Assembly (NCBI GenBank): GCA_035640715.1
Contig: DASQVO010000315.1
Location: 1-21,775 of the forward strand
Direction of reading: 5' to 3'
DNA from: DASQVO01 sp035640715
GTDB taxonomy: Bacteria; Actinomycetota; Actinomycetes; Streptosporangiales; Streptosporangiaceae
DNA: 21,775 nt
Below, one piece after another: positions 7,127 to 14,486 of the stretch (position 1 is the first letter of the stretch; every line of letters begins with the position of its first letter). The translations under genes were made by a program, and so were the position numbers. The notes under the pieces were generated by a model. That model saw only the letters and a program-made list of their open reading frames with translations. It had not been told where the DNA came from and did not search any database.

Positions 7127-7154
7127 TGTACGGCGCGCGCGAGGGGAGCGAGCA

Positions 7155-8885
7155 ATGAGCGAGACAGACCTCGCGGATGTGTGGGCCCGGTCACTGGATG
7201 GTCTCGCTGACCTCCAGATTAAGCCCCATCAGCGCGCATGGCTCAAGCTGACCAGGCCGCTCGGCCTGGTCGGGAATACCGCGCTGATCGCCACGCCGAA
7301 CGAATTCGTCAAGGAGCAGCTCGAGACCCGGTTGCGCGCACTGGTCATGCACGCGCTCTCCGCCGAGCTCGGCCGCAGTATCCAGCTGGCGGTCACCGTG
7401 GACGACCAGGCCTCGGCCGCAGGCCCTGTCCCGGCGGAATTCGCCCCTGCCGAGGCCGACGGCCATGATCTTGGGTCACCCCCGGGCGGCACGGCGGGCT
7501 TCGCTGGCCCGGATGACGCAGGCCGCCTGGCGGGCGGGGTACCTGCCAGCACGGACGAGCGGCCGATCCTGGCCGCCTCCCCGCTGCAGCCCGCTCCCCC
7601 GCATGAATCCCCGTCGCCCGGCCCGGCACCGCACGCCCCGCTGGCGGTCGCCGGCGAGCCGCAGGTGCTGCCGCGCCCGGCCCAGCCGGATTATCCGGGT
7701 CCCGCCCAGCCCGGCTATGCCAATGGTGACTATCACGGTCATCGACCGGAGTACCCGGGGCATCGTGACCACGCCGCCCCGCCCGCGCAGCACGATGTGC
7801 ATGCCCCAGCCGCTGCCCGGGCCGCCCAGGCCGTTCCCCGCCCGGGCGGCGCCCGGCTGAACCCCAAGTACACCTTCGAGAGCTTCGTCATCGGGTCGAG
7901 TAACCGGTTCGCGCACGCGGCCGCCGTCGCCGTCGCCGAGGCCCCTGCGAAGGCTTACAACCCGCTGTTTGTCTACGGCGACTCCGGGCTCGGCAAGACG
8001 CACCTGCTGCACGCCATCGGGCACTATGCCCAGACCCTGTACCCGGGGGTCAAGGTCAGGTACGTGAGCTCAGAGGAGTTCACCAACGACTTCATCAACA
8101 TGATCAGGGACGGCAAGCAGGACGGGTTCCGGCGCCGATACCGCGACGTCGACGTGCTGCTCGTCGACGACATCCAGTTCCTGGAGAACAAAGAAGGCAC
8201 GCAGGAAGAGTTTTTCCACACCTTCAACACACTGCACAACGCCAGCAAGCAAATCGTCATCTCCAGCGACCGCGCGCCCAAACGGCTCGTCACCCTGGAA
8301 GACAGGCTGCGCAGCAGATTCGAGTGGGGTCTCCTCACCGACGTGCAGCCACCGGAACTGGAGACGCGCATCGCAATCCTGCGCAGGAAGGCGATCCAGG
8401 AGGGCCTCAACGCGCCCCCGGAGGTCCTGGAGTACATCGCGAGCAGGATCTCCACGAACATCCGCGAGCTTGAGGGCGCGCTCATCCGCGTCACGGCATT
8501 CGCCAGCCTGAACCGCCAGTCGGTGGACCTCCAGCTCGCGGAGATCGTCCTCAAGGACCTGATTCCCGAGGCTCAGGGACCGCAGATAACAATCGCGACG
8601 ATCATGGGACAGACGGCCTCGTACTTCGGGCTGTCGATAGAAGACCTGAGCGGCACGTCGCGCTCCCGCGTCCTGGTGACCGCCCGGCATATCGCGATGT
8701 ACCTGTGCAGGGAGCTGACCGACCTCTCGCTGCCCAAGATCGGCCAGCAGTTCGGCGGCCGTGACCACACCACCGTGATGAACGCCGACCGCAAGATCCG
8801 GTCTCTCATGGCCGAGCGGCGGTCGATCTACAACCAGGTCACCGAGCTCACTAACCGGATCAAGCAGCAGGCGAGAACGGGCTGA
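7155..8885 (+). CDS. dnaA: Chromosomal replication initiator protein DnaA
   Basis: DnaA is the AAA+ ATPase that binds DnaA boxes, melts the origin and loads the helicase. The 576-residue product starts at ATG 7155 with GAGGGGAG six bases upstream. Domain I spans about 1-85 (VWARSLDGLADLQIKPHQRAWL..., EFVKEQLETRL). Domain II, about 85-234, is a long Pro/Ala/His-rich linker typical of actinobacteria. Domain III starts at LNPKYTFESFVIG (235), with Walker A GDSGLGKT (275-282), Walker B LLVDDIQF (aspartates 338-339) and ISSDRAPKRL. Domain IV carries the DNA-binding signature ARHIAMYLCRELTDLSLPKIGQQFGGRDHTTV. An in-frame upstream start at 7089 would run through the DnaA boxes and is unlikely. Confidence 0.97.
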   Translation: MSETDLADVWARSLDGLADLQIKPHQRAWLKLTRPLGLVGNTALIATPNEFVKEQLETRLRALVMHALSAELGRSIQLAVTVDDQASAAGPVPAEFAPAEADGHDLGSPPGGTAGFAGPDDAGRLAGGVPASTDERPILAASPLQPAPPHESPSPGPAPHAPLAVAGEPQVLPRPAQPDYPGPAQPGYANGDYHGHRPEYPGHRDHAAPPAQHDVHAPAAARAAQAVPRPGGARLNPKYTFESFVIGSSNRFAHAAAVAVAEAPAKAYNPLFVYGDSGLGKTHLLHAIGHYAQTLYPGVKVRYVSSEEFTNDFINMIRDGKQDGFRRRYRDVDVLLVDDIQFLENKEGTQEEFFHTFNTLHNASKQIVISSDRAPKRLVTLEDRLRSRFEWGLLTDVQPPELETRIAILRRKAIQEGLNAPPEVLEYIASRISTNIRELEGALIRVTAFASLNRQSVDLQLAEIVLKDLIPEAQGPQITIATIMGQTASYFGLSIEDLSGTSRSRVLVTARHIAMYLCRELTDLSLPKIGQQFGGRDHTTVMNADRKIRSLMAERRSIYNQVTELTNRIKQQARTG

Positions 8886-8915
8886 GCGGCTCCGGTAGCC
8901 ACGGCGCCGGCCGAC

Positions 8916-8960
8916 CGCTATGCACACACGGCGCTATGCACACACGGCGCTATGCACACA
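8916..8960 (+). repeat. Three tandem 16-bp direct repeats with degenerate DnaA boxes
   Basis: CGCTATGCACACACGG occurs perfectly at 8916-8931 and 8932-8947, and a third partial copy (13 bases) begins at 8948 and runs straight into the DnaA boxes at 8964 and 8976. Within each unit CTATGCACA (8918, 8934, 8950) differs from the DnaA box TTATCCACA at two positions, in the orientation opposite to the stronger boxes next to it. The 16-bp phasing is about one and a half helical turns. Confidence 0.85.
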
Positions 8961-9157
8961 GCTTGTGGAAAACATTGTGGATGACAGCTGGAGAGCGGGG
9001 GACAACTGGTGGGCAGAAGGCCGCCGCACATTCGCAGGGCACAATGAGCACACGCCACTCCCCTGGGGACCCACAGTTCCTGTGGACGCGCACATAGCCG
9101 CTAAGCTGGGAAGACGGCACTTCTCCCCAGCGTCCACCGCACCTATGACTATGACGG

Positions 9158-9180
9158 TTCTCTTAATTAATAAAGAAACA
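9158..9180. other. Candidate DNA-unwinding element
   Basis: A run of about 20 bases (TCTTAATTAATAAAGAAACA at 9161-9180) is almost entirely A/T in otherwise very GC-rich DNA and includes a PacI-type TTAATTAA. It lies about 70 bases beyond the nearest DnaA box and about 145 bases before dnaN. The composition and position fit the site where DnaA first melts the duplex. Confidence 0.7.
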
Positions 9181-9325
9181 CCACCAAGTAGGCGTCCCGG
9201 GCGGGGTGCGGGCGGCAAACTCGGGATGGTTATACCCGGCGGCGGGCTGGCGCTAAACACGCTGGGGCCGCGGTCGCCCCGAACGCGACCTTTGAACGGC
9301 AAACACCGCGCAGGAGGCAGTCCCC

Positions 9326-10459
9326 GTGAAGTTCCAGGTTGAGCGAGACGTACTCGCCGACGCCGTCGCCTGGACGGCTCGCGCCCTGCCCGCCCGCCCA
9401 GCGGTGCCGGTGCTGGCCGGCATGCATGTGGCGGCGGCCGAGCAGCTCACGCTGTCCACGTTCGACTACGAGGTCTCGGCACAGGCCAGCGTGCCGGTGA
9501 TCACGGACGCCGAGGGCACCGTGCTGGTTTCCGGGCGGCTCCTCGCCGAGATCGTCAAGAGCTTGCCCGCGCGGCCCGTCGAGATGAGCACGGACGGGAC
9601 GAGGACGACCCTGAAGTGCGGCAGCGCGGTGTTCACGCTGATGACGCTTCCCGATGAGGAGTACCCGACACTGCCCGGCATGCCGCCGCAGGCGGGGACG
9701 GTGGGCAGCGACACCCTGGCGTCCGCGATCAGCCAGGTGGCGATCGCCGCGGGCCGGGATGACACGCTGCCGGCCCTGACCGGCATCCGTGTGGAGATCA
9801 CCGGCGAGACCGTGACGCTCGTCGCCACCGACCGGTACCGGCTGGCGGTCCGCGAGCTGCGCTGGCAGCCGTCCCGGCCCGATATGACCGCCGCGGTCCT
9901 GGTGCCCGCGCGCGTGCTCGTGGATGCCGCCCGGGCCCTCACCTCGGCCGCCGAGGTTTCCATCGCGCTGCGCGTGCCCGGTGAGGACGGTTCGCCGGGG
10001 GACGGGATCATCGGATTCGAGGGGGGCGGCCGGCAGACCACGACACGGCTCCTCGGCGGCGAGTACCCGCGCTACCAGACGCTGCTGCCCAGCGAGTTCA
10101 ATGCCGTGGCCGAGCTTCCTGCCGCGCCGTTCGCCGAGTCGGTCAAGCGGGTTGCGCTCGTCGCCGAGCGCAACACCCCCGTCCGGCTGGCGTTCACCTC
10201 CGGCCAGCTCGTCCTCGAGGCGGGCGCCGGCGATGAGGCCCAGGCACTGGAGACGCTCGAGGCGAGTTTCGACGGCGAGGATCTGCAGATCGCCTTCAAC
10301 CCGCAGTACCTCCTCGACGGGCTGAGCGCGATTGACTCCGACACCGCCCGGATCTCGTTCACGACACCGACCAGGCCGGCCGTTATCACGGGCAAGCCCG
10401 GTGAGGACGGCCAGCCGGATTACCGGTACGTCCTCATGCCGATCCGCTCCGCGGGGTAG
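9326..10459 (+). CDS. dnaN: DNA polymerase III subunit beta (sliding clamp)
   Basis: DnaN forms the ring-shaped clamp that tethers the replicative polymerase and other repair and replication factors to DNA. The 377-residue length is normal for the family and the three similar clamp domains are present: about 1-120 (MKFQVERDVLADAVAWTARALPARPAVPVLAGMHV), 125-250 (ATDRYRLAVRELRW) and 255-377. The protein ends with DGQPDYRYVLMPIRSAG, where the conserved C-terminal MP.R motif is visible. The start is GTG 9326 with AGGAGG (9312-9317) eight bases upstream. It directly follows the origin, so dosage is maximal. Confidence 0.97.
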   Translation: MKFQVERDVLADAVAWTARALPARPAVPVLAGMHVAAAEQLTLSTFDYEVSAQASVPVITDAEGTVLVSGRLLAEIVKSLPARPVEMSTDGTRTTLKCGSAVFTLMTLPDEEYPTLPGMPPQAGTVGSDTLASAISQVAIAAGRDDTLPALTGIRVEITGETVTLVATDRYRLAVRELRWQPSRPDMTAAVLVPARVLVDAARALTSAAEVSIALRVPGEDGSPGDGIIGFEGGGRQTTTRLLGGEYPRYQTLLPSEFNAVAELPAAPFAESVKRVALVAERNTPVRLAFTSGQLVLEAGAGDEAQALETLEASFDGEDLQIAFNPQYLLDGLSAIDSDTARISFTTPTRPAVITGKPGEDGQPDYRYVLMPIRSAG

Positions 10460-10548
10460 CCATCCCCTGCGCGGCCGCCGCAGGCGCGCCCGGACCGGGC
10501 CGCGCGTGCCTGCCGTGCCCGGGGCGCCTGGCAGTACCCTCTACAGCC

Positions 10549-11781
10549 GTGCACCTAACACGGCTCGCACTCACCGATTTCAGGTCCTACGCCGCGGCGG
10601 ACCTGATGCTCGCGCCGGGAGTGACGACCTTGAGCGGGCCGAACGGCGAGGGGAAGACCAACCTGGCCGAGGCGATCTGCTATGTCGCCACGCTGGGCAG
10701 CCACCGGGTGGCCACGGACGCCCCGCTCATCCGCCACGGCGCGGACCGCGCCATCATCAGGGCGGCGGTCGCGTCGGGCAAGGGAAGTTCCCTCGTGGAG
10801 ATCGAGCTCAATCCGGGCCGGGCCAACCGGGTGCGGCTGAACCGGGCGCCGCTGCCACGGCCCCGCGAGATCCTCGGAGTACTCCGCACGGTGCTGTTCG
10901 CACCGGAGGACCTCGCGATGGTGAAGGGCGATCCCGCGGAGCGGCGGCGGTTCCTCGACGACCTCCTGGTGGCCACCGCACCGCGGTACGCCGCGGTGCG
11001 TTCGGATTATGAGCGGGTGGTGCGGCAGCGGACGGCACTGCTGAAATCCGCGGGTGGCCGTCTGCCACGCGCCCGGCCGTCTGCCAGCGCGGCGGCCGGA
11101 TCGCTGCCGCCGGCGATACCGGCGACGCTCGATGCGTGGGATGACCAGCTGGCCCGTGCGGGCGCCGAGCTGCTCGCCGGCCGGCTGGCCCTTGTCCGGG
11201 CGTTGCGGCCGCACGTCGAGGCGGCCTACGCGGCGGTCTCGGGCGGCCGCGGGCCCGCGGGCATCACCTACCGGCCGTCATTCACGCTGCCCGTCCCGGG
11301 CAGCGCGCCTGGCCCGGATGGCGCGCGGAAGACCACCCCGGACGGGGCCCGGGACGCCGTCGCGGATGGCAGCGTGGACGGCGCGGGCATCCGGGCCGCC
11401 ATGCGGGAGGCGCTCCGGCAGGCACGCCGCAGCGAGCTGGACCGCGGCGTCTGCCTGGTCGGCCCGCACCGGGACGAGCTGGAGCTGCGCGTGGGTGAGC
11501 TGCCCGCCCGCGGCAACGCGAGCCACGGAGAGTCGTGGTCGCTGGCGCTGGCGCTGCGGCTGGCCGCCTATGAGCTGCTGCGCCGCGACGGGGAGGATCC
11601 GGTGCTGATCCTCGACGACGTCTTCGCGGAACTCGACGCGGGCCGCCGGGACCGGCTGGCCAGCCTGGTCGCCAGCGCCGAGCAGGTGGTCGTGACCGCC
11701 GCGGTGCTCGCCGATGTGCCCGCGGCCCTCGAGGGCGCCAGGTTCAACGTCGCCGACGGGACGATCACCCGTGCCGCCTGA
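10549..11781 (+). CDS. recF: DNA replication and repair protein RecF
   Basis: RecF is an SMC-like ATPase that, with RecO and RecR, promotes RecA loading at single-strand gaps. The 410-residue product has Walker A GPNGEGKT (30-37), preceded by LALTDFRSYAAADL. It also has VLFAPEDLAMVKGDPAERRRFLDDLL, the ABC signature region SHGESWSLALALRL (near 325-338) and Walker B VLILDDVFAELD (352-363). Gly/Pro/Ala-rich insertions occur near 168-190 and 230-280. The start is GTG 10549, 89 bases after the dnaN stop. The 6-phosphogluconate dehydrogenase gene found between dnaN and recF in Streptomyces is absent. Confidence 0.96.
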   Translation: MHLTRLALTDFRSYAAADLMLAPGVTTLSGPNGEGKTNLAEAICYVATLGSHRVATDAPLIRHGADRAIIRAAVASGKGSSLVEIELNPGRANRVRLNRAPLPRPREILGVLRTVLFAPEDLAMVKGDPAERRRFLDDLLVATAPRYAAVRSDYERVVRQRTALLKSAGGRLPRARPSASAAAGSLPPAIPATLDAWDDQLARAGAELLAGRLALVRALRPHVEAAYAAVSGGRGPAGITYRPSFTLPVPGSAPGPDGARKTTPDGARDAVADGSVDGAGIRAAMREALRQARRSELDRGVCLVGPHRDELELRVGELPARGNASHGESWSLALALRLAAYELLRRDGEDPVLILDDVFAELDAGRRDRLASLVASAEQVVVTAAVLADVPAALEGARFNVADGTITRAA

Positions 11782-12355
11782 CGGTGTGCCCGCCGATCCG
11801 GCCCTGGTGCCGCTGGCCGAGCGGCTGCGGCGGGCGGCCGCGGCACTGGCCGAGGCGGTCGCGGACGCGCGCGCCCGGGGGGAGTGGCCGTCAGCGGGGC
11901 GGCCGGGCCCGCAGGGGAACAACGGGGCCGCCGCAGATGTTGAAAATAGTACCGAACGAGACTCCAGTGACACTCTCCGCCGCCCGCGCCGGGCCCGCCG
12001 GGACGACCCTCAGCCGCTGGGGACCGCCATCCACGGGCTCTTGTCGGATCATGGGTGGAAGGAGCGGGCGGCAGTGGGCTCGGTGTTCGGTAACTGGGTG
12101 CAGATTGTCGGGCCTGATCTGGCCGCCCATACCCGCCCGGATGGCTTCGCCGATGGCGAACTCGTGATCGCAGCGGACTCGACCGCGTGGGCGACACAGG
12201 TCAGGGTGCTCGCATCAACGCTGGTCCGCAGGCTGAACGCGGAGCTAGGGGAGGGCGTGGTCCGCCGGGTGAAGGTCCGCGGCCCGGCGGCGCCGCGACA
12301 GCGCGGCGGGTGGCGGGTGCCAGGCAGTCGAGGGCCGGGTGACACGTACGGCTAA
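11771..12355 (+). CDS. DUF721 (DciA-like) family protein
   Basis: This is the small protein conserved between recF and gyrB in actinobacteria. DUF721 includes DciA, a replicative-helicase loading factor, so a role in replication is plausible. The first ~85 residues are charged and variable; the DUF721 core follows from PLGTAIHGLLSDHGWKERAAVGSVFGNWVQIVGPDLAAHTRPDGFADGELVIAADSTAWATQVRVLASTLVRRLNAELGEGVV. The GW..W..IVG and W..Q.....L patterns are the family hallmarks. I take GTG 11771, which overlaps the recF stop by 11 bases and implies coupling; GTG 11786 is an alternative. The length is then 194 residues. Confidence 0.85.
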   Translation: MPPDGVPADPALVPLAERLRRAAAALAEAVADARARGEWPSAGRPGPQGNNGAAADVENSTERDSSDTLRRPRRARRDDPQPLGTAIHGLLSDHGWKERAAVGSVFGNWVQIVGPDLAAHTRPDGFADGELVIAADSTAWATQVRVLASTLVRRLNAELGEGVVRRVKVRGPAAPRQRGGWRVPGSRGPGDTYG

Positions 12356-12383
12356 GACGCCGCAGTCACTCCGAAATCCCAGC

Positions 12384-12433
12384 TAGAATGGGAATTGCGC
12401 GCGCGCGAGGGCACTGGGAGTGCCTCTCGCGCG
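12384..12433 (+). promoter_or_regulatory. Possible gyrB promoter -10 and strong leader hairpin
   Basis: TAGAAT (12384-12389) fits a -10 element, although no good -35 is visible 17-18 bases upstream. A few bases downstream, 12402-12415 and 12419-12433 form a stem of about 14 bp with one bulged base and a GGG loop (GCGCGAGGGCACT against AGTGCCTCTCGCGC). If transcription starts near 12396, the mRNA begins with this hairpin, 13 bases before the ribosome-binding site. Confidence 0.45.
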
Positions 12434-12456
12434 ATCCTGCAGGATGGAGTTTCCAC

Positions 12457-14400
12457 TTGTCATATGACGCACGCTCAATCACGGTACTCGAGGGCCTTGA
12501 GGCCGTCCGGAAACGGCCCGGCATGTACATCGGCTCAACCGGGGAGCGCGGACTCCACCACCTCGTCTATGAAGTCGTCGACAACTCGGTCGACGAGGCA
12601 CTCGCCGGGTACTGCGACACCATCGAGGTGACCCTGCTGCCTGACGGTGGCGTGCGGGTGCAGGACAACGGCCGCGGCATCCCGGTGGACACGCACCCGG
12701 TGGAGAAGCGGCCCGCGGTCGAAGTCGTGCTCACCACGCTGCACGCCGGCGGCAAGTTCGACGGCAAGTCCTACGCCGTCTCGGGCGGCCTGCACGGCGT
12801 CGGCGTCTCGGTGGTGAACGCCCTGTCCTCACACCTCGACGTCGAGGTCCGCAGGGACGGCTACGTGTGGTGGCAGTCCTACGAGCGCGGCAACCCGACC
12901 GGGCCGGTGCAGCGCGGCGAGGCCGCCTCCGGCACCGGTACGACCACGACCTTCTGGCCAGACGGCGCGATCTTCGAGACCACCGCCTGGAGCTTCGAGA
13001 CGCTGTCCCGGCGCCTGCAGGAGATGGCATTCCTCAACCGGGGCCTGTCCATCACGCTGACCGACGAGCGGCCGGACAGCGAGACCGAGGGCGACGGGCC
13101 GCGTGTCATCACGTATCAGTACAAGGGCGGCATCGCCGACTTCGTTCGGTACCTGAATTCCTCCAAGGAGCCGGTGCACGGCTCGGTGATCGAGTTCGGC
13201 GAGGACGGGGACGGCATCTCCGCCGAGATCGCCATGCAATGGAACGCCTCCTACTCGGAGTCGGTGCACACCTTCGCGAACACGATCAACACGGGTGAGG
13301 GCGGCACGCACGAGGAGGGGTTCCGGGCCGCGCTGACCTCGATTATCAACCGGTACGCGCGTGAGCAGAAGCTGCTGCGGGAGAAGGACGACAACCTGAC
13401 CGGCGAGGACGTGCGGGAGGGCCTCACCGCGATCGTGTCGGTCAAGCTGGCGAACCCGCAGTTCGAGGGGCAGACCAAGACCAAGCTGGGCAACACCGAG
13501 GCGAAGTCGTTCGTGCAGAAGGTCTGCAACGACCAGTTGCGCGACTGGTTCGACCGGAACCCGGGCGAGGCCAAGGACATCATCACCAAGTCCATGCAGG
13601 CCGCCCGGGCCCGCGTCGCCGCGCGGCAGGCCCGGGAGCTGACCAGGCGCAAGAGCCTGCTCGAGTCCAGCTCGCTGCCGGGCAAGCTGGCGGACTGCCA
13701 GTCGTCGGACCCTGGCCAGTGCGAGATTTACGTGGTCGAGGGTGACTCGGCCGGCGGCTCGGCCAAGGGCGGGCGGAACCCGAAGTTCCAGGCGATCCTG
13801 CCAATCCGCGGCAAGATCATCAACGTGGAGAAGGCCCGGATCGACCGGGTGCTGAAGAACAACGAGGTCCAGGCGATGATCACCGCCCTGGGCACGGGCA
13901 TCCACGACGAGTTCGACATCACCAAGCTGCGCTACCACAAGATCATCCTGATGGCCGACGCCGACGTGGATGGCCAGCACATCCGGACCCTGCTGCTCAC
14001 CCTGCTGTTCCGGTTCATGAAGCCGCTGATCGAGGCCGGGCACGTCTACCTGGCCCAGCCGCCGCTCTACAAGATCAAGTGGGAGGGGCGGGGCGCCCAG
14101 CCCGAGCACGCGTACAACGACGCCGAGCTGGCCCGGCTGATCGAGGCGGGCATCGCGGCGGGCCGGAAGGACCCGCGGCCGCGCGACGGGGTCCAGCGGT
14201 ACAAGGGCCTGGGCGAGATGAACCCGAGCGAGCTGTGGGAGACCACCATGGACCCGGCGCGCCGGGTCCTGCTGCAGGTGACGCTGGACGACGCCGCCCA
14301 GGCCGACGAACTGTTCAGCGTGCTGATGGGCGAGGACGTGGAGGCACGCCGCTCGTTCATCCAGCGCAACGCCAAGGATGTCAGGTTCCTCGACATCTAG
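12457..14400 (+). CDS. gyrB: DNA gyrase subunit B
   Basis: GyrB is the ATPase subunit of gyrase, which introduces negative supercoils and is the target of aminocoumarins. I place the start at TTG 12457, with GGAG (12446-12449) seven bases upstream, giving MSYDARSITVLEGLEAVRKRPGMYIG and 647 residues. The frame is open to 12388, but that stretch is the leader hairpin. The GHKL ATPase domain includes YEVVDNSVDEAL (catalytic Glu39, Mg-binding Asn43), DNGRGIP and the lid VSGGLHGVGVSVVNALS. The transducer domain is followed by TOPRIM: EGDSAGGSAKGGRNPKFQ (Glu428) and ADADVDGQH (Asp501, Asp503, Asp505). The C-terminus carries RYKGLGEMNPSELWETTMDP. It lacks the N-terminal extension of Streptomyces GyrB. 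Confidence 0.97.
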   Translation: MSYDARSITVLEGLEAVRKRPGMYIGSTGERGLHHLVYEVVDNSVDEALAGYCDTIEVTLLPDGGVRVQDNGRGIPVDTHPVEKRPAVEVVLTTLHAGGKFDGKSYAVSGGLHGVGVSVVNALSSHLDVEVRRDGYVWWQSYERGNPTGPVQRGEAASGTGTTTTFWPDGAIFETTAWSFETLSRRLQEMAFLNRGLSITLTDERPDSETEGDGPRVITYQYKGGIADFVRYLNSSKEPVHGSVIEFGEDGDGISAEIAMQWNASYSESVHTFANTINTGEGGTHEEGFRAALTSIINRYAREQKLLREKDDNLTGEDVREGLTAIVSVKLANPQFEGQTKTKLGNTEAKSFVQKVCNDQLRDWFDRNPGEAKDIITKSMQAARARVAARQARELTRRKSLLESSSLPGKLADCQSSDPGQCEIYVVEGDSAGGSAKGGRNPKFQAILPIRGKIINVEKARIDRVLKNNEVQAMITALGTGIHDEFDITKLRYHKIILMADADVDGQHIRTLLLTLLFRFMKPLIEAGHVYLAQPPLYKIKWEGRGAQPEHAYNDAELARLIEAGIAAGRKDPRPRDGVQRYKGLGEMNPSELWETTMDPARRVLLQVTLDDAAQADELFSVLMGEDVEARRSFIQRNAKDVRFLDI

Positions 14401-14486
14401 CCGCCCGCTGCGGGTGCGCGTGACCGCAGGCCACCGCGGTCCGTGCCCACGGCGCGCATGACCAAGCACAGACACAGGGACGCATT

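Larger units (their letters stand above)
8886..9325. other. oriC: Chromosomal origin oriC (dnaA-dnaN intergenic region)
   Basis: This 440-bp non-coding region between dnaA and dnaN is the standard actinobacterial oriC location. DnaA-box matches are TGTGGAAAA (8964-8972), TGTGGATGA (8976-8984) and TGTGGACGC (9081-9089). The last sits in an inverted pair, CCACAG-TTC-CTGTGG (9071-9085). Weaker sites are CTATGCACA three times in the 16-bp repeats at 8916-8960 and GGGGGACAA (8997-9005). An AT-rich tract follows at 9158-9180. The boxes are fewer and looser than the roughly 19 known in Streptomyces, so functional limits are uncertain. The last 140 bases before dnaN contain its leader and no recognisable promoter. 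Confidence 0.88.

Noticed and set aside
8916..8960. CRISPR-like array
   Set aside because: Units are 16 bp, contiguous and without spacers, and no cas genes are present. The same applies to the hairpin repeats at 860-1320.
8920..9342. 140-codon plus-strand frame through oriC starting MHTRRYAHTALCTQ
   Set aside because: It is generated by the 16-bp repeats and runs through the DnaA boxes and the AT-rich tract into dnaN; no ribosome-binding site or homology.
10480..10540. Terminator hairpin between dnaN and recF
   Set aside because: GCAGGC...GCCTGC arms exist, but the stem between them is interrupted and no U-run follows; dnaN-recF could equally be co-transcribed.
11925..11965. Less GC-rich patch in the DUF721 gene as a sign of insertion or a second unwinding site
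   Set aside because: It is short, in frame, lies in the variable linker of the protein and has no DnaA boxes nearby.
12829..14475. 548-codon minus-strand frame opposite gyrB
   Set aside because: Antisense to gyrB over its whole length. Third-position GC in gyrB removes stops on the other strand; the translation is rich in Leu/Val/Gly/His/Arg without domains.
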